64,000 nucleotides of DNA from the NCBI GenBank assembly GCA_023897205.1, contig JAHWDD010000033.1:124001-188000 (forward strand), given 5' to 3'. The stretch is from Exophiala sp. HKRS030 (taxonomy: Eukaryota > Ascomycota > Eurotiomycetes > Chaetothyriales > Herpotrichiellaceae). A model generated the notes under the pieces. That model was given only the letters and a program-made list of their open reading frames with translations. It was not told the DNA's origin and searched no databases. Shown here one piece after another: positions 44,473 through 54,904 of the stretch; position 1 is the first letter of the stretch, and every line of letters begins with the position of its first letter. Made by a program: the position numbers and the translations under genes.

Positions 44473-45682
44473 GCAAAAGTCCTGGGCAACATTCTTCAAA
44501 GCATGATTTTAGTTCTCAAAAGTCCACTGGTTCCTGAGTATCAACGCTATTGCTTTAACGCCTGGCCTCCAGCCCAGAACAGTGCAGAGCAAAGACTTGA
44601 GGCGAGCTGATCAGCCAACAGCTTCAACGTCCCTTGATGAAATAGGCACAACATGTCTGATGTACAAGCTCATTACAAATCATTTCGATAGTGACCTTGT
44701 TGCAGATGCAAACAACAGAACTCTTGATGAATGAAAGGATTTCTGCGAGTCAGCCCTGGGGCATGTGGGAAAACACTGAGCGTTGGACGCCCTGCAGAAA
44801 TATCCTACGAGCAGCTCAACATTGCACGATGGCTAGGCTCAGATGGCGAGCGAGAGATTTGATGTCAACAGACGTAATCTGAGACGCGCCTCTCCCGAAG
44901 CAATCTCATTTGGAACTGCTCTACAGGATACCGCAAGGATAAAATTGCAGGAACTCGACGTTGTAGCAACGGAGACAAACCATTGAGTCGAAGATGACCT
45001 GTCTCAGACGTGCCGGCTTTGGAAATCTTTGTTTGTGCAACCTTGACCTTGGTTGCGAAGGACACGGCCCGAGGCCGATGCCAGGACCCGATGCAACGTC
45101 TTCTGGTCTGATCTTTGTGCTCCTCCAAGACTCTTCATGGTGTTCTTACATTCTGTTTAGGCGCATGATTCTGGCAGAGATCGACTTTCGAGTGCCAATG
45201 CGACGTCACTATCAACACTGTATATCTTTCACATATGGTATCGCCAAACATCGTCTCCAAACTTCAGCGAAATACAAACGCGATGGTCCGCGATTTGAGG
45301 GAGCCCGCAGGCAGTTGCATCTGGTGCTTCCATATCCACGTTGCGTATCATGGGAGGCTATCGAACTTGTCCTGGAACAAGACATCGATCGTCTGGTGTC
45401 GATGTTTTGAAATTCATCCGCTTTACCGGCGGGCCATGACTTCCACGCAATACAAAAGTGGTCAATCGGAAGACGTGGATTTCAATTCAATGCCGACGGT
45501 CGAAATAAGTATGGGCAGATGCGTACCAACTTGGTCCGACTTGGTGATGGTGGGGACTAGAAGATGCTACAGCAGCGCTCATATATATTTGGTAAGAGCA
45601 GAGGAGTCAGGGCTAGGATTCCTTCGACAAGTCACAACCCTCACGCTCGTTTCCCCAATCAGTCTTCGTAGCTAGTGTCGAG
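44473..45682. other. 1.2-kb region without a recognised gene
   Basis: Overlapping ORFs up to 146 codons (44994-45675) are present on both strands, but none has a motif or good start context. It holds the promoter of the Ser/Thr-rich gene. Confidence 0.4.
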
Positions 45683-47371
45683 ATGCTCAGCAAGAATTTG
45701 TTTTCGTTGGCAGTACTCATCAGCCTGGTGCTGAGTCATGCAGTTCATCCAAAAGGTACGTTTAGTGATAAAACGGCAATTTGACGAGCAACATTTAATA
45801 TGTGCCTCAGTTCTCCGTGACGGTCTCCTTCATCGATGTGACAATCACACTCATCTAGATCCAGACTTTGGCAATGGGACAAGTGTTTATCCAACAGGAC
45901 GTGTTCCACAACCTCCATGTGGAAGTTATCAAGGATTGAACACGTCCTGTTTCTCAACCGGTCAAGCAGATCCCACTTCTGTGCAGCCTAGCATTGCAAA
46001 TGCTACAGATTCATCCGTACCGAGCTCGACTTCTATCGGCAATTCTACGTCTGTCACTGATGCCGGTCGCATATCAACCGCTGATGGACTCAGCAGTACA
46101 TCAGATGGCACAGGAAGTCCTGCAAGCACTTCGGAACTATGGTCAAATAGCACCACGCAGCAAGGGCCTCCCATCACAGCAGCAACGAGCATCAGTGGTT
46201 CGAACTTGACCAGCAGCCCTCCATTCATCAACAGTACAAGCAGCTTGACTTCTGGCGCCTTGATATCTGGAAGCCCAGAGACGACTGTGGTTAATGGCGT
46301 TACCCTGACACTAGATATCACTACTCTGCCCTTCCATTCCACGATTACATTTGACGGTGTACCACGACGGTCGTCGAATAACACAGTCACCGCCACTTCC
46401 GTCCCAACAGCGCAGGATGCAAACGGGACGACTGCGGCGAGCGCTTCATCTACGGGTCCGAAAGTAGTGCAACACTCGAACCCTTTTCAAGTTCATTTAC
46501 GTCGGAGAGTTTGAATTCATCGTCGACTGGAGCCGCAATTACAAGTACTGCATCTGATGTTGGTAACAGTAGCACTACTCTTGACGGTCTAAATGCAACC
46601 AGCACCACCCCTGCTCCTGTTGCCACGTCTTCAACGGTACTCTGGTCTAACTCCACTTCAAGCAGAATATGGAATACATCCTGCACAGATCATACGGGCT
46701 TCAATTGGACTCGCACATCATTTAGTGTGACTTCGATCCCGAGCTCTACATCGTCTACCGAGTCCTCGAGCCTCTCCCGTAGCAATGGGACCACATCTTC
46801 GAGAGTGGAAACAGTCACAATCTCGATATCAGTTACTGTAACCGTAGCTGCGACAACCATTCCAGCCCCTTTCAGCGTACCGCCAAACGGCACAGCCACA
46901 ATCGTCTGCATCGATGGTACTTGTAGCACTCTTGTTCAGGCGCAGAATACGACCGCGGTCGACTCTGCGGTTTCTAGTAGTGCTGCATTGACCTCATCAG
47001 CACCGTCGACTAGCGCAGTGTTGACGACGACCAGCGAAGGAAACTTGAATGCATCTACAATTTGTAACAATACCAACCGGCAGGTCAGCTGTACCGGGAG
47101 TGATGTTGCGTGGTCATCGATGAGTGCGGCATTGTCGACCTTGGAAACGTCGTTTAGGTGGGCTGCAGATGAGAGTAGCACCACTGCTCCGACTGACACC
47201 GACGCCTCGTTCAGATGGCATGCAGACGAGAGTAGTACCACTACTGCCCCTACCACCAGCATTGCAAACCCGAGCTTGGTTGTGGTGAGGAATCTGATTG
47301 TTGGTCAGGGACGGGCGCGATCTGAGAAGAACAGAGAAGGTCGGCTGAAACCTGACCTCCTTGTGGCTTGA
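45683..47371 (+). CDS. Secreted Ser/Thr-rich, mucin-like wall protein (frame broken by one base), 2 exons
   Basis: Exon 1 is 45683-45755 and exon 2 is 45811-47371, with a 55-bp intron. The signal peptide is clear (NLFSLAVLISLVLSHAVHP). The protein is dominated by Ser/Thr with many N-x-S/T sites and a few Cys (CDNHTHLDPDF, PPCGSYQGLNTSC, CIDGTC). The frame slips at the GGG run 46454-46456: before it the frame ends soon after in a basic stop; after it the Ser/Thr-rich composition resumes one base over. One extra G gives 544 aa. Near the C terminus are two 19-residue direct repeats (SFRWAADESSTTAPT and SFRWHADESSTTTAP). No GPI signal was seen. The likely role is cell wall or extracellular matrix. 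Confidence 0.75.
47150..47263 (+). repeat. Two 57-bp coding direct repeats
   Basis: Units at 47150-47206 and 47207-47263 encode 19-residue repeats starting SFRW.ADESSTT in the Ser/Thr-rich protein. DNA similarity is high but not perfect. Confidence 0.8.
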
Positions 47372-47861
47372 GGCATTGTGTTTACCTATTCAACCAAAGG
47401 CTAGTATGAGCTGTGTTTGGAGAGCCGATCTTCAGAACGATGACCGGCGCGGTGTGGGTAACCCAGCAGCAGATCAATTCAAACCGAACAAGGCATGGCG
47501 GCTAATTTAGTAATGGCTTGATTGTATGGTTTGGTATAGCATCTAAGCATTAATATTGAAATCATGGTTTGTATCAAAATTAGGCTCGTGCCCAAGCAGG
47601 ATACAGAATTCGTGTTCATGGATTTGCAGTCTTTCCATCTCAGGATCAAGGAACCAGGATTCGTCCACGTAGAAGTCGCTCTTCACTGCACTGACATTGC
47701 TGTGAATTGTGTGAGGCTGGTAGACGACGGGTCATAGTCGTCTTTAGCCAGTAACTCGACCCATCAAGAGGCTGGGGAGAGTTTCAGTGAAGGGGGTAAT
47801 CAGAAGCTTGTTTGCAACTTCAATCACCCCGTTTGAATAGTGACCCGGTATAACTCAAGTT
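47372..47861. other. Intergenic with a short protein-like minus-strand frame
   Basis: On the minus strand an open frame of about 66 codons ending at TAG near 47553 reads YVDESWFLDPEMERLQIHEH and so on, but it has no ATG start and no partner exon was found. Confidence 0.35.
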
Positions 47862-48662
47862 CTACTCAGACTCAATCGGGGTGAGAGGAGCACTGCTAAT
47901 GCCGGAAGATAGGGGACTGGTGCCCTCTTCGTTATGTGATTGTGATTGAAAGTGAGGGTCGGATTGAGACGAGGCTTTGAGGCGCGAAAGAGATTGACTT
48001 CTCCATTCAGCCATTGATGAAGCTGGACCACCAACAATAGTCACTTGTTGTAGATCAGAATCTTTGCCTAGCAGCGTGCCTTGAAAACGGGATTCTTCGC
48101 CTGTTTTACTGTGCTTCTTTTTGATTGCTGCCTCAGATTGTCAGTCACTCGCACTTTTCGTACCGAAGAAAAACATCCAAAGCAGGCAAGGGAAAAACAC
48201 AACCACACACTCACCTGTCAAGTAATCCTCTTGTTCATCCAATCCAGCAATCTCCTCGACGTTGGCATCGTCTCCAAATCCTGCAATTCTTCGAATCTCC
48301 TTATTCACCGGACCTTGAGCCCAGTTCACAAAATTCTGCACCCCACGCAAATCCTCAAACGGTACCATCACTCCGTCAATCTCTACCTCACCACGAAGGT
48401 TTTCCTCAGCCGAACTCATCTGCGGCACCAGTGCACCGGCCTGTGTCAAAGCCAGTCGAACATCCTGAATCGTGGGCACATTCGAATTGTGCGTATTGAA
48501 GGCGTGCTGAGCAGTGGAAGAAGCCAGGAGATTGAGATAGCGTGCGGCAAGATCAGTCACTGTGTCGACAACGGCTGGTCGCGCATAACCGAAACCCGCA
48601 GCTCGAAGAATCTGCAGCACCGCTGGCCGCAGAAGCGCTGTGTGTAAATCGCCTGAAGTCAT
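47862..48662 (-). CDS. TAF3: TAF3-like TFIID subunit (histone-fold, bromodomain-associated), 2 exons
   Basis: Exon 1 is 48662-48215 and exon 2 is 48127-47862, with an 87-bp intron; 237 aa. The ATG at 48662 (MTSGDLHTALLRP) starts the fold. The Bromo_TP histone fold is clear: RPAVLQILRAAGFGYARPAV, VDTVTDLAARYLNLLASST, then VPTIQDVRLALTQAGAL. The following segment (PFEDLRGVQNFVNWAQGP) and the DYLTAIKKKHSK stretch across the intron are typical of fungal TAF3-type proteins. The protein would pair with TAF10 inside TFIID. The metazoan PHD finger is absent, as in fungi. The gene is divergent from TAF7, with 228 bp between the start of TAF3 and the first plus-strand ATG. Confidence 0.85.
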
Positions 48663-48890
48663 CTTGCTCGTGTGGCGTTTGTTGAACTGGACAATTTTCA
48701 AGGTCAGGGTGGCCCAGTCGAGTCGGTTTTGAACCGAGTGAATTTGACACGCGCTCTGCAGCCTACAGCCTTCACTTCAATTGAGGCCTGCCATCACGCA
48801 ATTATTGCTTTCAAGCCGAAGAAGTCATCTACCACCGTAATCGTTTTGTCTCGTGGCCCACAACCCCAAAGCGCTAGCTAGGAAGTTACG
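48663..48890. promoter_or_regulatory. Bidirectional promoter of TAF3-like and TAF7 genes
   Basis: Only 228 bp separate the minus-strand ATG at 48662 from the plus-strand ATG at 48891. No TATA box is evident, as expected for a housekeeping gene. Confidence 0.6.
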
Positions 48891-51190
48891 ATGGCGACAA
48901 GGAAGAACAAGAGAAGGACCCGAAACCTCAGACAAGAAGTTGAAGACAGACCAGACAGCGAATGTACGTCCTTCGTGACCTTGCGAGTGCCAATAGCACG
49001 ATTGCAGCAGAGTTCTCGATTCTTGTCGGCGTTTACAAATGATCAAAATTCGATGAAGCCGAGAAGGAAACGGAGTAAGAGTCTGACCCATTCACAAACA
49101 AGTCGGATTCACAATCGACACACAGATGCAGACTGTCCTGCCAATGAAGATGGAGCTGATGAGTCCACCAGCGGCGCCAATTCTCCCGACATGACACTGC
49201 CTAGCCCTCCGTCTCATTAGCCGCTGTGGGTGCTGCAAACGCCCAAACACACCTTGTTAGCCCGGAGCACAAAATGTGGAGGCGAAACCAACCGACACAG
49301 GCCACCATTCCACGTTAAGGCTCAAGATTACTGCGCGTCACCTTCAGAGGCAAGCGACACAGAAACTTAGACGTCGTCCTGCGCGGTCAACCTCTTCTAC
49401 CTCACGATCACAAAATCCCCAGAAGAGAGTCTCCTTCGCACTGTCTAATCAGGAGAATGAAACGCCTGAATCTTCTGACAACAGTTTCCAAGGTGCAGTA
49501 GAGGAGCATTCCGACCCAGTCGACAACGGTGACCTCAACATGTCTGGTTCTCCGCCTCCCTCCAAACCCGAACGTCCAACATTGAAACTCAGCTTCAGCA
49601 AACCAGCAATTCCGCAGACAAGCAATGCCCCAGCAGTACAGACCCCGTTCCTCAGAGCGCCGTGCGCACCCCTTCGATCAAGTTGAAGTTTGGAGGCAGC
49701 ACTCCATTAGGTCCTTCCACACCTGCATCTGCGAGTTCAGTAAAGCGCAAGAAGAATCCAAAAGATGGAGATAAATCTGAATCGGTCAAGAAGAAGCAGA
49801 AGCGTCAATCAATAGTGAATGAGTCCGAGGATGAAATCTCCAGACCATCGCCTGGTCCTGCCAGACCCAAGATTGTCTTTAAGAACTCCCAAGTCCAGAC
49901 TTCATCCAAAGTCGCTCAAACCCCTGCGCCAATCATCAAACTAAAGCAAAAGGGGAAAATTCCAAAAAGACTCCCGGGCGTAGGATACGATTCGGAACTC
50001 GAAGGAAGAGAAGATGATCCGGTCATACTTGAAGGTTTCATCTTACGTATGCAACCTGGTCCAGACTGTGATTATCTACAAAAGGCCGTTGAGGATGGTA
50101 CTTTGGGAATGCTAAGGACGGAGAAAGGCCCAGCCATCAGCATGAAGATGCTTGATCATCTCGGTCGGAGAGGCATTTTAAAAATCAAAGACAATACGTA
50201 TGCAACAAGCCTTGTTGACCTTCCATGTATCATCGAGGGTATGAAGTCATGGGACAAGAAAGGTTGGATCAAAAGCATCGATATTTCACAAATGCTTTTG
50301 GTCCTTGGAAGATGCAGCAATGAAGAAGAAGCAAAGAATTATACTCTACCTCCCGACGTGGATGAAAAGACTTTTCAATACGCTCATGGGATTACAGCTC
50401 CATGCAATGGGTTCGCAAAAGGCGTTTCAATAAGACAAAACGTGCCAGAGTCGATGATATCGAAGCTGTTGAGAGAAGAGTAGCGCAACTACTCGAACAA
50501 GACAAGGCATCAGTATCAGTCCACTATCAGATCCTTGATCATGATCCACGTGGTGCTGTTGACGAGAATGAGTCTGGAGAATCCGATTATGATGAAGACG
50601 CAGAAGGCGAAGATGACGATGTTTCGGGCTATTTCGACAATCGGAATGGTCATCATACATCCTATGCCGACACTCCAAGGGATCTTGATGCTCCTGCAGA
50701 AGCTGACGAGGAAGAAATCGGTGATGATGAGTTGGCAGATCTCGAAGGCATGTTTGACGAACCTGTTGCAGCCGAGAACAGTACCAAGATCTCATCTATT
50801 GCTCACAACACACACCTTGCTCCAGAAGGAGGAGATTCTTCATTTGCCGTCACCAGTACTTCTGCTTCGCCGAACGTTACGGCTGCTCAGACGCCAGCAT
50901 CAGCACTTGATCACTCTTCCGATGAGGACGATGATGAAGACGATGACGATCATGATGGCAATGATGAAGACATCGATGATGCGCAGAAGGAAGAAGACGA
51001 AGAAGTCCGCAATGCTCGAGAACGAGTTGCTGATTTCGCTGCCAAAATCAAAGAACAGGAAAAGAATCTGACCAATTATGATACCGTTGTTCTACGAAAG
51101 AAGATTCAACGTACGATCGAAGGCCTGAAGGCGGATATGGTCATGTGGAAACGCAGAGCAGGTATTCCTCTCGACGATGACGAAGAATGA
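48891..51190 (+). CDS. TAF7: TAF7 (TAFII55) TFIID subunit, frame broken at two places
   Basis: The conserved TAFII55 domain is at 50030-50420: ILEGFILRMQPGPDCDYLQK, GRRGILKIKDNTYATSLVDL, PCIIEGMKSWDKKGWIKSID and ISQML. It continues HGITAP, then in the next frame MQWVRKRRFNK, and an acidic C-terminal region with a coiled-coil-like end (VVLRKKIQRTIEGLKADM) to 51190. Upstream are Ser/Thr/Pro-rich segments with LRLKIT and LKLSFSK. Two frame changes occur, at the CCCC run 49643-49646 and at the CC at 50400-50401; one extra C at each makes 49276-51190 one continuous frame. The first exon is uncertain: the ATG at 48891 opens a basic N terminus (MATRKNKRRTRN) but its junction to 49276 is unresolved. 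TAF7 is essential in yeast, so the breaks are probably base errors. Confidence 0.85.
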
Positions 51191-51287
51191 ATAGCCATGG
51201 GCAAAGGGAATAAGTTGTTTCTTCACCTGAGCATGGTAATCATTTTCACCTTTTTGAAGATGGTGTCAATATTAGTTAGATCTATCT

Positions 51288-54265
51288 CTAGACTACTTTA
51301 TGAATATCATTATCCATCAGAATCCACTTTCTTGTTTCTATTTCTCCTATATCTCTTGACACAGAAGCCCCTTCTCTATTCCCCTTACAGCCCACATTAC
51401 GACCGGTCGAATTCACCCTAACCGCATCCGCGACCCAACCCATCTCGACCGCACTCACACCGCGCGCATAAGCCTTTGTGCCCGTATACACAAACTCATT
51501 ATACATGATGGCCTCGAATTTCTTGACGCCCCCGCCAGCACCAGCACCATTTCTGCGCCTCCCATTCCCATTGCCAGCATCACCACCACCGCCCTGGTCA
51601 TCATCATCGCCATGCCCTGGCGCACCGCTGTTAGGAACCGCGAATAACACACTGCTCGGATGGATGGCGACGACCTGGTTCGTCAACAGTGTGCGGTAGC
51701 TGCCGTCGTGCGAGAGGCGTGCCACGTTCGTGTGGAAGCCCGTTAGCAGGCATTGCAGGATGCGGCGGGGGAGGGTTGTTGGGTCATGCGGAGCGGTCGC
51801 GGCGGTTGTGGTTGTGGTTGTGGTGGTTGTGTTAGTTGTTCTGGTGGTGTCGGTCTTCATCGCGCCTTGATCACCATCTCCAGCCTCACCAGTGGCATCA
51901 TGGTCTGCGTTCCTGATTCCCTTACCCTTGCGCCGTCGTTGCGACGAGGTGTATCTCGCCATGATACCCAGCAACTGTTTCCTCACATCCATGGCCCCGC
52001 TCATGGCGCGATGGCTGATGAAGCGCGCCGCGCACCAGCGTTTGCGGTCGGAGTTTTCATTCGCGTAGGCTTGCATTGCTGCTAGCAGGGTTAGGTGGTC
52101 GCCTTCGCGTCGGTAGAGCTGGCGTCGGAGGGTTTGCGCGGTGGATTCGTGGTTCAAAGATGATGGGTCGGTGGGGTCATGGTCTTGAGCGTTGTCTACT
52201 CGAGTCGTGGCGGCTGCATTGTCAGTGGTGGTGGAATGTGAGTGTTGTTGGATGTTGAGAAAGACATTCTCGACGCTCAGCGCGGATACGATGTCGACGA
52301 TCTCGTCGACGCATCCGTATTCGGGTGACGTGCTGGCGAGCAGGACTCGGGCCAGATTCGCGGGGAGGGGAGGGCGCTCATTTCCCGGCCTAAGGGGGTG
52401 ATTGAGCCGGTTGACGGATCGAGAGCGGAGAGTTGTAGCAAGTGCACGAGGGCACGCTCTAGTGCTCGTGCAGGCGGTTCTGTCAGAAAGGGGAAGGTAT
52501 GCACGTGGTCGATACCGTGTGCTTTGAGCGTCAGTGCCAACTGGGACAGGTCGCAGCGCAGGATCTCCGGTTGCGTGTCTTGCGCGAGTGTCCAGAAGGC
52601 GGCTTCTGTGTACAAGCGCCATGCTGTTCCGGGAGCGTCTCGACCTGCGCGGCCGGAGCGTTGGTTGGCGGAAGAGCGCGAGATGGGGACTGTCAGCAGT
52701 GTGTCGAGGTTTAGTGATGGGCGGAACAGTCGTTGTTTAGCTTTGCCTGTGTCGATGACGTGCCGGATTCCAGGGACTGTGATACTGGTTTCGGCAATGT
52801 TGGTTGATAGAATGATTTTGCGTGTGAATTTGGGAGTTGGGCTGAAGACGCGTTGTTGTAGGGTGGATGGAAGTGCGGCGTAGAGAGGGAGCAGGAGGAG
52901 TTTAGGGAGCGTTCGAGAAAGGGACAAGTCTTTGGCGATGGTGTGAGAGTAGGATGTGAGGAGGTGGAGGAGTGATTCGACGGTTTCTTGCCCTGTGAGG
53001 AATACGAGGACGTCGCCCGGCAGAGGAGATGAAGTATGGATGTGAATGATTCGTTGATAGGCGGCGTCGAGGATGTCTGGGACGGGAGTTGGTGTGTAGT
53101 TGATCTTGACTGGATGTTGTCGACCTTTGATATAGAGGGATGTCGCTTTGGATGTGGAGGTTTTGATCGACGATATGTTGAATGGCTTCGTCTTAGTTGT
53201 GTCCTTGTTATCATCCGGCTTGTCATCGAAACCGCCCCATTCTTCGTCGTCTTCCTCGATTTTGGAATTCGATCCATTGACAGGTTTCTGTGAAGCGCCA
53301 TCTCCATCCCCACTCTCGTCCGTTTTCGAAGAGAAGAAATCCTGAATCTTTTCCATATCCGCCGTAGCACTCATAACAACAACCTTTAAGGGCACACCAC
53401 CGCGCCCATCACCTCCACCTCCAACTCCATCTGTACCTTTACCCTGCTGCAATCTCTGCAAAAACCCCAAGACCAAATCAACATTAACACCCCTCTCATG
53501 CACTTCATCCACCACAACAGCCGAATACTCCTTCAACCACGGATCGCGCAACATTTCCTGCAACAACATTCCCTCGGTAAGAAACTTGATTCTCGTGCTC
53601 GGACTCGTACTATGCTCAAACCTGACCGAATACCCTACTAGCGAAGCAGGACTCGCATTCCCCAGAGGTGTGCCCATTTCTTCGGCGACACGGCGTGCGA
53701 GGGAGATGGCGGCCACTCGTCGAGGTTGCGTGATGGCGATGCATCCGCCCACAGCGAAGGGTTCAGATTTGCCATCGGTCTTGGGTATCGGTTTCGCCGT
53801 CGCCGTCGATGTCTTAGTCTTGACTGACTGGACCTTCTTTCTCTGACACCAAGACTCGGTGACCAAGAACTGAGGAATCTGCGTCGATTTACCCGACCCG
53901 GTCTCACCTACGAGGAGCAAAACATCGTGATCTCGTAGTTTCTGGCGAATGGCATTGGCGTGTGCGTAGATGGGCAGTTTTTGCCGCACGCTGAGTAGCT
54001 CTTGTGCACGTTGTTTCAATGATCCAGACTTATTCTGCCTTCTCGCATCCGAGGGGGCTTTCTCGAAAGTACTTTTCGAATTATTGTCGTGATCGTCGCC
54101 ATCGTGGTTGTCTTGTCCATCGTGAAAATCCACGGTCTTGGCTCCCGTGGATTGGGTAGTATTACCGCCATTTGACGCTTTTGAATTACTGGATCGGTGT
54201 TTGCTCAAGAACGACGACTGTTTCTCGCCAAAGGCGGTCTCGGCAGAGCGTTTATTGCTTTTCAT
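51288..54265 (-). CDS. DHR2: DEAH-box RNA helicase, Dhr2-like (frame broken by one base)
   Basis: The ATG at 54265 opens a basic N terminus, then LSVRQKLPIYAHANAIRQKL just before the helicase core. Motifs in order: Walker A GETGSGKS, ITQPRRVAA, DEVH (motif II), MSAT (III), LPGDVLVFLTGQE, TNIAETSITVPG (V) and QRSGRAGR (VI). The winged-helix/HA2 and OB-fold parts lie in the next frame (RVLLASTSPEYGCVDEIVDI; EAIMYNEFVYTG). The frames meet at the GGGG run 52367-52370 (CCCC on the coding strand); one extra base gives 992 aa without introns. Dhr2 acts in 18S rRNA maturation in the nucleolus; the name is inferred from overall architecture and the LP-x-Y entry motif. Long acidic and Gly-rich insertions and a poly-Thr run (near 51830) are species-specific. 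Confidence 0.85.
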
Positions 54266-54904
54266 GGTTGGATATTAGGTCCTTGTCGGCGACATGTTGT
54301 GGGAATGCAGCAGGTCAATTCATGATTTTCTGGAGGGAAAAAAGTTCACGAATCGGAGGCAATTATCACAGCCTCGTCGGCGAAAATTAATGCCGGTCTT
54401 GGCATCAGCATCGACGTACCGCCTACGAAGGAATCAAGTTCCCGTTGGGACACTTGACTCTTTTCCTCCTGGACTACCTTGTATCGGCGTTGGATTCTGG
54501 ACAATTGTTGTATCATAGCCATCAGATAGTGACTTCCCAGTGCGCTGGTGAAAAATTCTATCTTTGTCAGGAAATTAGATTTGTATCGATCCCTTGTCAG
54601 TCTGAGCCTGGAGTGGCTTTCGGACAATGGCAGATTCAAAGCCTGTCGCGGGGTCTACTGCCTCAAATGCTTTCGACCTTTACAATCAGGTTCCAGATGA
54701 CTAACTGACAAGTCTGTATTGAGCACAAAGGCTATATGCTTCCGGAAAGGCTGCCACCGACAGCACTGGACCTCATATGCCGAGCTTTGTTAGACGCCAC
54801 ATCCTTGTCTGGGTATTCTTATGCATTGATATCATGAGACGTCGTCTTTCCAGATATCATCCACCATCTCTGACAGTGGGCTCCACCTCGCCTATTCGAT
54901 GTAA
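54266..54904. other. Intergenic between DHR2 and kinase-ankyrin genes
   Basis: It includes a 25-codon ATG ORF at 54627 (CAATGGC context; MADSKPVAGSTASNAFDLYN) ahead of ACTAACTGAC, which resembles a branch site, and an antisense 97-codon frame without an ATG start. Neither is secure. Confidence 0.35.

Noticed and set aside
44691..45675. ORFs of 60-146 codons between the TF-like and wall-protein genes
   Set aside because: They overlap on both strands, have no motif and poor start context.
51455..53907. Long plus- and minus-strand ORFs overlapping the helicase
   Set aside because: They are shadows of the DHR2-like frame in GC-biased sequence and show no motifs of their own.
54346..54639. 97-codon minus-strand ORF upstream of the helicase
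   Set aside because: It begins at a non-ATG codon, has no recognised domain, and overlaps another possible small ORF on the other strand.
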